Positions 7,576 through 16,400 of a stretch of 64,000 nt of DNA are shown piece after piece. A program made the position numbers and the translations under genes. The stretch's first letter is position 1, and each line of letters opens with the position of its first letter. The notes below the pieces were generated by a model. That model was not told the origin of the DNA. It made no database searches and saw only the letters and a list, made by a program, of their open reading frames with translations. The DNA comes from a virus: positions 1-64,000 of IMG/VR virus record IMGVR_UViG_3300035703_000079; one strand, 5' to 3'.

Positions 7576-8605
7576 AGTGTTCTTGAAACGCTTGATAATT
7601 TCGGAAATGAGCCATGAGCTTCGGGTCTTGCCCGTTTTGCTGGCAGGTGATTACTTTCTTGTTGGGGTGTCGCATTCTTACGGAAGTTTCAGCGTTAGGG
7701 AGATTGTGCTCGTGTTCTTCGTCAATGTGTATCACTTTGTGTTGCGGGAATAGCCGCATGATGGCGGAAAAGCGCTGTAAACACGCAATTATAGAAGGCT
7801 GCTTGAGTGCCCGGGCCACCATGTAAATATCCCCCATGCGCCCCAGAATAACGTACACGGGCCATTCTTCGTCCATTTTTGCGGGCTTGTATTCCCAGAA
7901 CTCCAGCGGCCCGTCCGGATCAACAAGCCCGGCGGAGGTGGCTCCCGGCCACGCCCGGCCCCGGTGAGTGCCGCCAATTTCCCCGCAGTTGTACGCCCGG
8001 GCGATGGAAGGGAGAATTTCGTCCCGTCCGTTCAAATGGGAGGACATAATGACATCCCATGATGTGTCGTGGGAGTCGTCCCCCGTGGTCCATGTTTGCA
8101 GCATTTCTTCCCATCGGGAGCGCCACGTTCCCCAGCCCCAGCAAGTGAAATACTGCTGGCGCATCACTTTCCCGGCTTCCTTTGGGCTTAACGCTTGCCA
8201 TGGCTGGTACCCTTTGTTGTGGCCCCATAACCCGATGGTGCGAACGGAGGGGTCGTCTTTGTATTCCTTTGCGGCCCATTGGACGTACATGAGAGCATCC
8301 GGGGAAACAATAATGTCGTCTTCAATGAGCAGCACAAAGTCCGGGTTCCCGCTCCAAGCATGAACCAAAGCGCTTTTGATTGTACCATTGCACCCCTGCT
8401 TGGCTTCGGAGAGGATTAAGGGGCACTCGAAGCGCTTTGCTACGGCAAGCACAGCTTCGTTGTATGTCCCATCCGGGAGTTTATCCACGGCAACGCAAAT
8501 AGGCGTTTTAATGGCCTCTATGCCCTTCATTCCGAAGATGGCAGCCAAACAACGCTGGAGATATTCGGGCCGATTGTAGGCCGCAACAACAATGTCTATT
8601 CTCAT
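7562..8605 (-). CDS. GT2 family glycosyltransferase with GT-B-like C-terminal piece
   Basis: 347 aa. Residues 1-260 are a GT2 fold: IDIVVAAYNRPEYLQRCL at the N-terminus, metal-binding EDDI near 94, WGWGTWRSRW near 158. From about 250, PVYVILGRMGDIYMVARAL matches the N-terminal nucleotide-sugar motif of GT-B (GT9/heptosyltransferase-type) proteins but is followed by only about 80 residues, so this second unit looks truncated. It is coupled to the upstream gene by a 4-nt overlap. Confidence 0.75.
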   Translation of the reverse strand: MRIDIVVAAYNRPEYLQRCLAAIFGMKGIEAIKTPICVAVDKLPDGTYNEAVLAVAKRFECPLILSEAKQGCNGTIKSALVHAWSGNPDFVLLIEDDIIVSPDALMYVQWAAKEYKDDPSVRTIGLWGHNKGYQPWQALSPKEAGKVMRQQYFTCWGWGTWRSRWEEMLQTWTTGDDSHDTSWDVIMSSHLNGRDEILPSIARAYNCGEIGGTHRGRAWPGATSAGLVDPDGPLEFWEYKPAKMDEEWPVYVILGRMGDIYMVARALKQPSIIACLQRFSAIMRLFPQHKVIHIDEEHEHNLPNAETSVRMRHPNKKVITCQQNGQDPKLMAHFRNYQAFQEHYASF

Positions 8606-9717
8606 TTTCGTACCAACCAGCAGAACTCCGCTGTCTGAATGTTTTCTACGCCAAAAATTTCGTCCACGGCCCTTTTAACGCCGCTCCAATGTTCGTCCGG
8701 ATAGTAGTCATGTCCGGCAAGGAATCCGCCCGGTTTTACTTTCGGGAGCCACGCCTGAATGTCCGCTTTCACAGCGTCGTACTCATGGGCTGCATCAATG
8801 AACACAAAGTCAAGGGAATTATCCTCGTATCGTTTTGCGGCCTCAAGGGAGTCCATTCGAACAACATTCACGTAGGAACGAACGGGGGAAATATTCCGAA
8901 GGAATGTGTCGTAGAGCGAAGCAAGTTCCTCTTGGTCCTGATGTTCCGGGCTTCCCTCCCATGTATCCACAAGGTCAAGCAAAATGGTTTTCCCGGAGTT
9001 GATGATTTCTACGGCCATGAAGGCAGCGCTCCGGCCCTTCCATACGCCCACTTCGACAAAATGCGCCTTCACTGGGGCGATGCGAACCATCTGGCGATAG
9101 AGTGCCGGGAAGGTGAACCAATCCTGACCTTCGGTGAGGTGGTAGAAATGATCAATTGTTTTGACCCCTTTGAGTTCCTCGGTGGACTGCTGGAGCAGGA
9201 AAGGCTCGGTCCATCCCACGACAAGTCCGAGGGTTTCGATGTAATGATTCAGGGCGTGGTCAATGGGTTTGTCATGTATTTCCCCGGCTTCAATAATGCG
9301 TTTTGCGGCCACATGGGAAATCCAATATCCATGGGTGCAACGGGTTTTGTAGGAATAGTCGAAGTACACCAGCTTCCCATCCCGGAGCATTTCCGGGGAA
9401 ACACTGGCGGGTACGCCCCAGCGGGCTTCCACTTCCGGGCTTACGCCCCCGAAGAAAACAAGGTCAAGTCCTTGGAGAATCGCTTCGCTTTCGATTCGTT
9501 CGAATGGAAAATCCGGGGCGATGAGGATGTCATCCTCGACAATAAATGCGTCATTAAATTGCTTGAAAACGTGGTAGTGTTTCGTGTTCAACGATGAAGG
9601 CATTGGGAGGCTGTCTCCCTCGCTAATTATTTGATAATCATAGCCTTCTGGCAAATTCTTGAGTCTGTCCGGGTAGCCTTTGTAGTGGCATACGTGGAGT
9701 GTAATTGGCTTTTTCAT
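8602..9717 (-). CDS. fusion of GT25-like glycosyltransferase and methyltransferase
   Basis: 371 aa from ATG 9717; a longer start at 9825 would run through the promoter. Residues 1-190 resemble GT25 (VEDDILIAPDF near 60, then HGYWISHVAAKRIIEAG and an IDHALN segment). Residues about 215-371 are a class I SAM methyltransferase of the Methyltransf_24 kind: VEVGVWKGRSAAFMA, LDFVFIDAAHEYDAVKADI, and WLPKVKPGGFLAGHDYY. It is the first gene of the operon, behind a leaderless promoter. Confidence 0.75.
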   Translation of the reverse strand: MKKPITLHVCHYKGYPDRLKNLPEGYDYQIISEGDSLPMPSSLNTKHYHVFKQFNDAFIVEDDILIAPDFPFERIESEAILQGLDLVFFGGVSPEVEARWGVPASVSPEMLRDGKLVYFDYSYKTRCTHGYWISHVAAKRIIEAGEIHDKPIDHALNHYIETLGLVVGWTEPFLLQQSTEELKGVKTIDHFYHLTEGQDWFTFPALYRQMVRIAPVKAHFVEVGVWKGRSAAFMAVEIINSGKTILLDLVDTWEGSPEHQDQEELASLYDTFLRNISPVRSYVNVVRMDSLEAAKRYEDNSLDFVFIDAAHEYDAVKADIQAWLPKVKPGGFLAGHDYYPDEHWSGVKRAVDEIFGVENIQTAEFCWLVRK

Positions 9718-9723
9718 CGGACA

Positions 9724-9754
9724 CAAATGTACGGGGACTTTTTTAACAATGAAA
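9724..9754 (-). promoter_or_regulatory. Bacteroidota-type promoter of the glycosyltransferase operon
   Basis: Read on the - strand: TTTC (9754-9751), 19 bp, TACATTTG (9731-9724), and the ATG 6 nt further on. This fits -33 TTTG / -7 TAnnTTTG with one mismatch and predicts a nearly leaderless mRNA. A + strand promoter for the 9809 gene lies in the same 90-bp gap. Confidence 0.65.
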
Positions 9755-9808
9755 CGGGAAAAGTTCCTTTGCTTTTTTATTGCATACGCTTTGCGTATTT
9801 TCGCCCCC

Positions 9809-10501
9809 ATGCTTGAGCAACTCATTCAAACGATTCTGACCTACCTCAACGCTTCGAGTTATTACAAGAGCGCCGAGGAAATTCAGAACGCCATAAACAA
9901 CGCTCAAATCCTTTTGTACGAGGAACTTAGGGGCAACATGGCGGAATACAGACCGGGCGCTCCCGTTCCAAACATTGTGCCGCAAAGCACAAATGTTTCC
10001 TCCGAGGCTCTTGCAGAACTCTATCGGGTGTATCAATTCGACGGTCCAGGGCCTCTTTCTGTTGTCACCGAAGACGACCGGGTTGTGGATGTAATTCTTT
10101 CTGTCGAAATCCGGGAAACAATCACCTCTCTATACTATCCCGTCAATATTGTTCCCGACAATCAATATCTCAAACTCTTGCGCAACCCCGTTGTTCCTCC
10201 GACATTCGAGCATCCGTACGGGCGCACAAGTGGCTTAAATAGCGGGTCTCCGTCGTTTGATATTGCCCCGGAAGGGTACAACCGGGCGCAAGTGCGTTGC
10301 CTGACACTCCCTACCAATGTCGAGTTTACATTTACGGAATCCGGCGGGGCACTCCCGGACATCACTATTGCTGTGGATACGGACTATACGCCGGAGAAAC
10401 TTTCTCCGCTACTCTCCCGGACAATTGCGCAATTGGGCTTCAATTTGTCAAACGGGGTGCTTGTTCAGGCTGGAAACCAACAATCTAACGCTTCATTGTA
10501 A
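9809..10501 (+). CDS. virion structural protein (connector or ring type)
   Basis: 230 aa from ATG 9809; an earlier in-frame ATG at 9749 is rejected because it spans the divergent promoter region. N-terminal helix MLEQLIQTILTYLNASS, then a beta-rich body (VRCLTLPTNVEFTFTESGG). It overlaps the following gene by one base and opens the structural operon. Role inferred from position and beta-rich composition only. Confidence 0.6.
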   Translation: MLEQLIQTILTYLNASSYYKSAEEIQNAINNAQILLYEELRGNMAEYRPGAPVPNIVPQSTNVSSEALAELYRVYQFDGPGPLSVVTEDDRVVDVILSVEIRETITSLYYPVNIVPDNQYLKLLRNPVVPPTFEHPYGRTSGLNSGSPSFDIAPEGYNRAQVRCLTLPTNVEFTFTESGGALPDITIAVDTDYTPEKLSPLLSRTIAQLGFNLSNGVLVQAGNQQSNASL

Positions 10502-11118
10502 TGGACTATAACTACGTTGCCAACCAGATCATTCTCATGTTCATGGCCGGGCGACCCACCACAGAGGGTCCGGATGAAAGGGAAATTGAAGCGTTAGTAA
10601 AAGAAGCTCACGCCCGGGTGGGGGTGCAGGAGTATTTCGAGAACTACAAAGCGGAGAACCAATCGGAAGTGAACGGCAATTGGCTGGTGACATACCCCAT
10701 TGCCCTGACAACGGATTCCACCACCGGGTATAAGCAAGCGCCCCTCCCCGTGAATTACCTGCCTCTTCCGAAAAACCGGGGCGTAGTGCGGGTGACAGTT
10801 TCGGATGCCGGGTTTGCCAAGCGTCCAAAGCAACTCAAGATGATTCCCCTTGATTCGTATGAATTTATGAAAGGGGGAACAACGCTTCGCTTTTCCGGGG
10901 ACTATTTCTATTCCGTTTCAGCGGGGAAATTGTTTATTCTCCCGGCTTGCGATAAGACACTCCCGTTCAGCAACGTGAACGTCACGCTGGCGGTTCCTAA
11001 TGACGCTACGTTAAACGAGGCTCATGTGATGCTCATTATTTCGATGGTGATGCCCCAGATGATGCAGCGTTTTGGCCGGAAGGCGGATATGAACACAGAC
11101 TTCAACCCTAACAACTAA
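10501..11118 (+). CDS. virion structural protein, head-tail interface type
   Basis: 205 aa, starting on the A of the previous stop (TAATG). Helical N-terminus (YVANQIILMFMAGR), then strands (LPVNYLPLPKNRGVVRVTV). Such short proteins between terminase and portal blocks are usually ring or connector components in podovirus-like Bacteroidota phages. No specific family confirmed. Confidence 0.55.
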   Translation: MDYNYVANQIILMFMAGRPTTEGPDEREIEALVKEAHARVGVQEYFENYKAENQSEVNGNWLVTYPIALTTDSTTGYKQAPLPVNYLPLPKNRGVVRVTVSDAGFAKRPKQLKMIPLDSYEFMKGGTTLRFSGDYFYSVSAGKLFILPACDKTLPFSNVNVTLAVPNDATLNEAHVMLIISMVMPQMMQRFGRKADMNTDFNPNN

Positions 11119-11879
11119 TGGAGAACCTTCAAACCGTAGATGACATTGTAGCCACCACATTGCTGGAAATGGCCGCTCCTGCATCGGAAGCAATGCGGCT
11201 CACCTCCTTTGCGCTGGACTTTGTTAGGGACTTGCAGAAGGCCGCAAAAACCACCATCCCCAATCGGGACAAGGAATATTTCGTTGTCACCGACAGATAT
11301 GGCTATCAGGAAATTCCTTTGCCCAATGACTACTTCGAGCTTATCAGCGCAGGAACGCAAATAGGCCGGGTGGTGAAGGGGCTTGCATACAATTCTTACG
11401 TTACGTCCCATAAATACCAGGAACCGCCCCGTTACCTCCAGATACAAGCCCCGGCAAACGAGGAGGCAAGCCCATGGGTGTGGGGGCTAAACTCATGGTG
11501 GGGAATGGGCTGGGGGACGGACGGCGTTGTTCAGGCGTATGGCAATGGGTATGACTACGGGGACTTTTCGATTGACCTCGACAGAAAGCTCATTATCACC
11601 AGCCCGACATGGCGCTGGAAAAACATTGTCTTCCGCTACTACCCCAATTGCATAACGCCATCCGGCGATACCTGCATTCACACATGGTTCATTTCTTCGC
11701 TCAAGTATTGGCTCAATTGGAAATATTGGTTTATGCGGGGAGATAGCCGCTGGCAAGTGGCCAAAGTGGAATACGAAAAGGAGTTTATGTTTGCATTGCA
11801 AAGCGTTTACAGAAAGAACGTGAGCATTCCGACAATTGTGAAAACGATAGAAAGAACAAGAGGGTACCGACATGGCTGA
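11118..11879 (+). CDS. virion structural protein, connector/tail-tube-like
   Basis: 253 aa, again sharing one base with the previous stop. An alpha-helical start (SFALDFVRDLQKAAKTT) and an IPLPNDYFELIS segment resemble phage connector proteins; a Trp/Gly-rich middle (WVWGLNSWWGMGWG, near 121) and an aromatic C-terminal helix (LKYWLNWKYWFMRGDSRWQ) follow. Likely part of the neck or tail tube. Confidence 0.55.
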   Translation: MENLQTVDDIVATTLLEMAAPASEAMRLTSFALDFVRDLQKAAKTTIPNRDKEYFVVTDRYGYQEIPLPNDYFELISAGTQIGRVVKGLAYNSYVTSHKYQEPPRYLQIQAPANEEASPWVWGLNSWWGMGWGTDGVVQAYGNGYDYGDFSIDLDRKLIITSPTWRWKNIVFRYYPNCITPSGDTCIHTWFISSLKYWLNWKYWFMRGDSRWQVAKVEYEKEFMFALQSVYRKNVSIPTIVKTIERTRGYRHG

Positions 11880-13428
11880 AATGTATAACACGGCGGGGAA
11901 CCTGGTTCCCTTGGGACGGGAAGGAACGGGGGCGGCTACGGTGTTATCGCCGAATGTTCTCCCGCTTATTCAACAATTCCGAAGCGAACAAATCAAGCAA
12001 AGACAACTTGAGGAGGCGAAGCGTTACCAGAGGGAACAAGCGGCTCTGAAAGCCACTCAGGAGCAAAAGCCTAAAGAGTTTATTCCGGAAGCCTTTGCTG
12101 CCCCGGAATCCGGGTATTTCACTCCGCTTGTCGAGCAACAGCAGAAGCAAGTGATTGATTCCTACAAGGAATGGCTCAAGACAAACCCCAATGCGTCCAT
12201 GGCAGACAAAACCATGGCGTTTCAGGATGCAAACCGAAAGGTGCAGGGGCTTAATTCGTACAACAAGTTTCAAACGGAGCAGCTCCAGAAAACACTCCCG
12301 GAACTTCAGAAGTATTACAACACGAACGAATCGGACGCTTTCCGATATGTAACGAGCCGTCCGGGGCTTTCTGAGGCTCCCGTTGTGGAATTTCAGGAAA
12401 CAATTCGTTCCAATCCGGACCGATTCCGCTGGAGGGACGTAGGGGCTAACTTGTTCAAACCTTTGGGAAACAACAAGTATTCCTACACGGACAATCTGGG
12501 GCGCACCGTGGAAGTGGACAAGAATCAATTGTTTGAAACCGAGGAAGTGGTTGACCCGATTCTCAAGAAGAAGGTTCCGGTGAGCAAGCTCAATTACTCC
12601 AAAGCGGCTGCCGTTGCGTTTGCTGACCCGGAAGTACGAAACGCCCTTGAGCGGAACGCTGAGAAAGCCCTGCAAATCATCAATAGCGACCCGCAATACG
12701 CCAACGCCACAAAGGAGCAAAAGGAAGACCTTGCGGTGAAGGACGGGCTGGATAAGCTGTTTGAGGGCATGGGAGGTGTTGCGTATAAACGAAACATTCA
12801 AACGGAAATTAACAAAGCAGCACAAAAAGCAAAAGGGGAAAGACTGGCGGAAGTTGAGAAATTCATAGTGCCAATCACCGAAAGTTTTGTGGTGAAAGAT
12901 GTCAACGGGAAAAGCATTCAGAACGCTTCTGTCAACTTCGGGCAATCTCGGGTAGTGACATTACAAAAGGCAATTCCTGTTCAGGCCGGAACCACCGGAA
13001 CAATCCTTAGCGGAAATGAGCAAGTCTTGCAAACTTTGAGAGACAAGGGCTATGTCACTGCTTTGAGCGATGGAACCTACCGATTGAATTTTGGGTTCAA
13101 CGTCAATTCGGCAAAGCGCCCTGAAGCGGCCTATATGTCCACAAAGCCATTCCTTATTCAACACGTAGGAGGGCCAAAAATGGCAGCAGCAAACACGCTT
13201 CTCACCCCTAAACAAGTGAAACATTTCCTTGATAGGGGGCAAAGGGATATGGTGAAAAGAGTAGATTCATATATTGTCAGCCCGGAAACCTTCCGTGTAA
13301 ACGCTGAGGATGAAGAGTTGATTGGACCACAAATTCGTTCGCTGAAAATTATGATTCCAGCAACCAGAGTGCCCGAGATTAAAGCCGCAGACAAGGAACC
13401 AAAACAAGGGCTACAAAGCTGGAAGTAA
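11872..13428 (+). CDS. large helical virion protein
   Basis: 518 aa. The N-terminal 80 residues form a Gln/Lys-rich coiled coil (EQIKQRQLEEAKRYQREQAALKATQEQ), then a mixed domain with no recognised motif. It overlaps the upstream gene by 8 nt and sits 2 nt before the 1446-aa gene, suggesting an internal or tail-channel protein that travels with the giant proteins. Confidence 0.55.
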   Translation: MAEMYNTAGNLVPLGREGTGAATVLSPNVLPLIQQFRSEQIKQRQLEEAKRYQREQAALKATQEQKPKEFIPEAFAAPESGYFTPLVEQQQKQVIDSYKEWLKTNPNASMADKTMAFQDANRKVQGLNSYNKFQTEQLQKTLPELQKYYNTNESDAFRYVTSRPGLSEAPVVEFQETIRSNPDRFRWRDVGANLFKPLGNNKYSYTDNLGRTVEVDKNQLFETEEVVDPILKKKVPVSKLNYSKAAAVAFADPEVRNALERNAEKALQIINSDPQYANATKEQKEDLAVKDGLDKLFEGMGGVAYKRNIQTEINKAAQKAKGERLAEVEKFIVPITESFVVKDVNGKSIQNASVNFGQSRVVTLQKAIPVQAGTTGTILSGNEQVLQTLRDKGYVTALSDGTYRLNFGFNVNSAKRPEAAYMSTKPFLIQHVGGPKMAAANTLLTPKQVKHFLDRGQRDMVKRVDSYIVSPETFRVNAEDEELIGPQIRSLKIMIPATRVPEIKAADKEPKQGLQSWK

Positions 13429-13430
13429 CA

Positions 13431-16400
13431 ATGGCAGAGAATCCGAAGAAAAAACTCTACTCCCTTTTGTGGAACAACCCGGACAAGTCCGTTTCCGGGC
13501 CGTTCAAGAAATATTCCTATCCACAATTCGAGCAGAAGCTCAATGACCCTACGGCAAAGGAGGAGCTTGTTACCTTCATGCTGGAGAAAAACCTTGTGGC
13601 AGACCCCGTGGAGTTTGAGGTAAAATACATGGAAGGCCCTGCCAAGCCAGCGAGAAAACCCGTTTCCTTGGCTCCGCCAAAGCAGCAGGACATTTCCAGC
13701 GTCACCGCTTCGCAAATCGCCGGAACGCCCGTTCAGGTGGAGAAGCGCCCTATTGCCCCGAATGTTCCCGAGCCTACACTCCGGCAGCAAATGGGAGAAA
13801 TGTTTGGGATTGAAACGGAACCAGCGGCGAAGGAGGAGCCAGCAATTATTAGCCCTACTTCCGCAGACCCTTCGTTTTTCCAAAAGGTACAATCGTATGC
13901 GTCTGATATTGGGAAATCCATTGAGAGAGGCTGGAAACAAGGCGAAGCAATCCAACAGACAAAACTCACAGACCTATCCACCGGGAATTACCAGAACCTT
14001 GACTTCGACGCAATGGCGAAAGCCAACGCAGAACTCCGGGCGATTGGGCAAACAGCAACCGAGCAGGACTTCCAGAAAAGCGACGGGATTTGGGATGATG
14101 TTACGGATTGGGCCAAAATGGCCCTTCCTGTTGTTGCTGAATCATTTACGGCTCTTGGTAGGTCTGGGTGGGATGAAGCGATTGCTGGAGGTGCCTTAGC
14201 CGGGCTTGCGACTGCCGGGCGTGGTACGGGAACCGGGATTCAGGCTGGGCTTGCTGTTTCGTCCTATCAAATGGAACTCTATTCGTCCATCATGGATGAA
14301 TTGGAGGAGAAGGGGATTGACACGGGAAATGCTCAGGCGTTGAAAGCGGCGTTTCAGGATAAGGCTTTAATGGGTGAGGTGCTGAAAAAAGCCAACACCC
14401 GGGCCGGAGTGATTGCCGCAACGGACCTTATGTTTGGGTCTGGGGTGGGTAAGGTACTCAAAGCGTTTGCCCCGAAAACAGCCGTTGGAAAGGCCATACA
14501 GAAGGTTGGGTCTAAGGTGCTGGATAGTGAATTGGTTGGTGGGGCCGGAGGTGAGGCAGCGGCTCAATTGATTACCGAGGGGAAAATCAACCCGCAGGAC
14601 CTTGCGCTGGAAGCCATAGGCGAAACCGTAAACATTTCCGAAATTAAGCGTGCCCCTCGTGCGGCTCAAAAGGTTGTTGGTACGGTTCAGGAGATTGTGG
14701 GTGCCATGCGTAATCCCAAGGCCGTCAATACCATTGACGAAGTCCCCGTTGCGGCGCAGGAGTCGGTGGTAGAGGTCAATACGCCGGAGGGCAAGAAGTT
14801 GGTGTATGATGATATAAACATAACTGTCACCCCCGAAGAATTTCAGGCATATCAGGCGGGCACAATCGACCCGGAAAGACAAGCCGGGCTTGCCGACGAT
14901 GTGGCCAAGGGTGTAACGCCGGAGTCTGTTGCTGAGTCCGACCCGTTGTACGCCCGGATGCTGGCGGCTGAGTATGCGAAGCAAAGAGCGGCTAGAGATC
15001 AAAGGATTTCAGAAATAGAAAGTTTATTATCTAGCGACAATGCTTCTAGGGAAAAAACAGGCACAGGCAATTTAATTCCAGAAGGCAGACAAGAACTTTT
15101 AATCGAACTTCAAACACTAAGACAAGCCAATGATAATCAAAACCAACAAGGGGTATCAGGTGAAGTCCGAGAAGGGCAAGAACCTGTCCAAGGACAATCT
15201 CTCGAAGGAACAAGCGAAACACCGATTGGCCCAAGTGGAGATGTTCAAGTCAATGAAACGGAAGTAGCTCCCGGGTACGACGAGGAGGCTGCTCTCGACC
15301 TCGACGCCGAACTTGCGGCGTTGGAGGGCTTGGAATTGCCCGAAGAATCGCTACCATTGCCGGATGAAACTGGCCAAGAAGTGGATGCTTCAGGAGGAGA
15401 ACCTGTGGCGACTGAACCAGGAGGACCAGAAAACCAAGGCGAGGTGGTGCAGGGCGTGGAGCAAGCCTCCTCTGAAATAGGATTAACAAAAAAATCCGTT
15501 ACTGAAAGACTTGGTATAAACCACCCATTTTACCAAAAAGTTTCTGAGGCTCTTGCAAAATTAGGTCTTATTGAAAAGTACAATCCTGAAACACAAACAG
15601 GGGATGTTCTTGGCGGGTATGTTCAGAAAACGAGCACAGGAGGATTTAGTTCTGGCAAGTTTGTATTTAATAAGAATGGCGACATAACGTATTTTGACGG
15701 TGGTATTGAGGTTAAGTTTGACCAAGACGGAAATGTAATATCCGAAAATATAGCTGAAGCCAAGCAAGAAGCTGCCAAAGTTGAAATTGAAGGCAAAAAG
15801 TCTGCAATTGAGAGTCTGAAAAAAAACAGAGATTCTGAAGAGTTTAAATATAAAACGGGCATAGAAACCAATCCTTTTACTGGCGAGAAAAAGACCTTCA
15901 AAAGGTTGAAAACAGCCGAAGAATTAAAAGAAAGCACCGATAAAATCAATGCCGCTATATCAAAAGCAGAAAACGAATTAAATGACCTTCAATCGTCTCA
16001 AGCGATTTCCGAATTGGAGGGTGCTAACCCACAGCCTCAAGGCGAGGTGGTGCGCCAATTTGCTGACCGGATTAGGTCCGGAGAGCAAATGAGTGCGCCA
16101 GAGGACTTGCAATTCTACGAAAACAACAAAAAGGCGATTGAGGATGAATTAAAACAACCCATAGTTAAACAACCCGCCGTTCCCTTAACTACGGGGGAGG
16201 GGAAGGAAGGGGAGCTGGTAGAAAACAGTGAGTTGAAGGATGTGAGTTACATGGATGTCCCTGCCAAACAGGGGGGCGACCAAACTAAAGTAAAACAAAT
16301 TGAGGGAAAAATACAGTCCCTCCCGCCCGATGTTCAAATGCAACTTTACAAACAATCGGTTAAGGAGGAACATGAGTCAAGTGGCAGGGTTGAATTAAAA

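Noticed and set aside
8689-9597. 302-aa ORF on the + strand
   Set aside because: Antisense shadow of the GT25-methyltransferase gene, which has clear motifs on the other strand.
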